Translations under genes and position numbers: made by a program | The notes under the pieces: generated by a model | Told to the model about the DNA's origin: nothing | The model's input: the letters and a program-made list of their open reading frames with translations, nothing else | Database searches by the model: none | In this document: one piece after another, positions 5,761-5,820 of the stretch | Layout of the letters: every line of letters starts with the position of its first letter | Numbering within the stretch: position 1 is the first letter of the stretch | Assembly (NCBI GenBank): GCA_903958265.1 | Contig: CAJBSQ010000793.1 | Span: forward strand, 1-5,820 | From: an uncultured Planctomycetaceae bacterium | GTDB lineage: Bacteria > Planctomycetota > Planctomycetia > Pirellulales > UBA1268 | DNA length: 5,820 nucleotides | Direction of reading: 5' to 3'

Positions 5761-5788
5761 TTCCAGGACCTCTTTTTTCGGGTACAGT
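5761..5788 (+). promoter_or_regulatory. Possible promoter for a gene beyond the right edge
   Basis: TACAGT at 5783-5788 (4 of 6 to TATAAT) lies 16 nt after a weak TTCCAG (5761-5766), with a T-tract in the spacer. It is the only promoter-like site in this part and would read out of the window. The support is weak. Confidence 0.22.
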
Positions 5789-5820
5789 AAGGGGCTTCCG
5801 GACATCCCTATCCCGGGAAA

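Larger units (their letters stand above)
5320..5820. other. Non-coding right end, lower GC
   Basis: About 500 nt with no convincing gene and lower GC than the operon. It contains a hairpin just after the DnaA-like stop, a weak terminator candidate, two copies of CCTCCTA about 30 nt apart (near 5634-5640 and 5664-5670), a poly-purine tract at about 5727-5748 and a possible rightward promoter near the edge. An ATG at 5612 opens a frame to the window end, but it has no ribosome binding site and its codon use is unlike the neighbours. The TTATGCACT at 5522-5530 is 7 of 9 to a DnaA box, too little to call an origin. Confidence 0.5.

Noticed and set aside
5320..5820. Replication origin next to the DnaA-like gene
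   Set aside because: Only one 7-of-9 DnaA-box-like site (5522-5530) was found, with no box cluster and no strongly A/T-rich unwinding element. The adjacent gene is not a normal dnaA.
5612..5820. Rightward open frame from ATG to the window end
   Set aside because: It has no ribosome binding site, mixed third-base composition unlike the neighbouring genes and no recognisable motif. It covers low-complexity tracts.

Overview
The window is GC-rich and looks like a bacterial chromosome segment, most plausibly from the Planctomycetota. That placement is inferred from four things seen together: a bacterial myo-inositol-1-phosphate synthase, a tiny Lys/Ala-rich peptide gene, short high-GC operons, and a divergent DnaA relative. 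No marker gene proves it.

Layout. Positions 1-303 hold a leftward micro-gene of 20 codons (241-303). It has a near-ideal Shine-Dalgarno and is followed by about 180 nt of structured sequence, then a strong leftward intrinsic terminator (17-60). Positions 304-564 are non-coding and carry a probable leftward promoter (TTGACA with an A/T-rich upstream element) and an inverted repeat. Positions 565-1785 encode a leftward inositol-3-phosphate synthase. Positions 1786-1942 are a divergent intergenic region in which rightward and leftward promoters appear to share one -10 element, next to a two-tier stem-loop and a G-quadruplex-type motif. Positions 1943-5319 are a tightly packed rightward cluster: a subgroup 1-beta aspartate (possibly also prephenate) aminotransferase, a divergent cysteine desulfurase-like protein 5 nt downstream, and a shortened DnaA-like protein 21 nt after that. 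Positions 5320-5820 hold no convincing gene, but contain a post-stop hairpin, a weak terminator candidate and a possible promoter for a gene beyond the right edge.

The rightward genes are spaced like an operon, linking two PLP enzymes of amino-acid and sulfur metabolism with a DNA-binding protein. The most unusual item is the third gene. Its C-terminal DnaA-box-binding domain looks intact, while its AAA+ region has lost the Walker A and Walker B residues and the whole lid with sensor II. It therefore probably cannot bind or hydrolyse ATP and may be a regulator rather than an initiator. The leftward inositol synthase starts a separate pathway, making inositol phosphate from glucose-6-phosphate. 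No mobile element, CRISPR array, tRNA or rRNA was seen.
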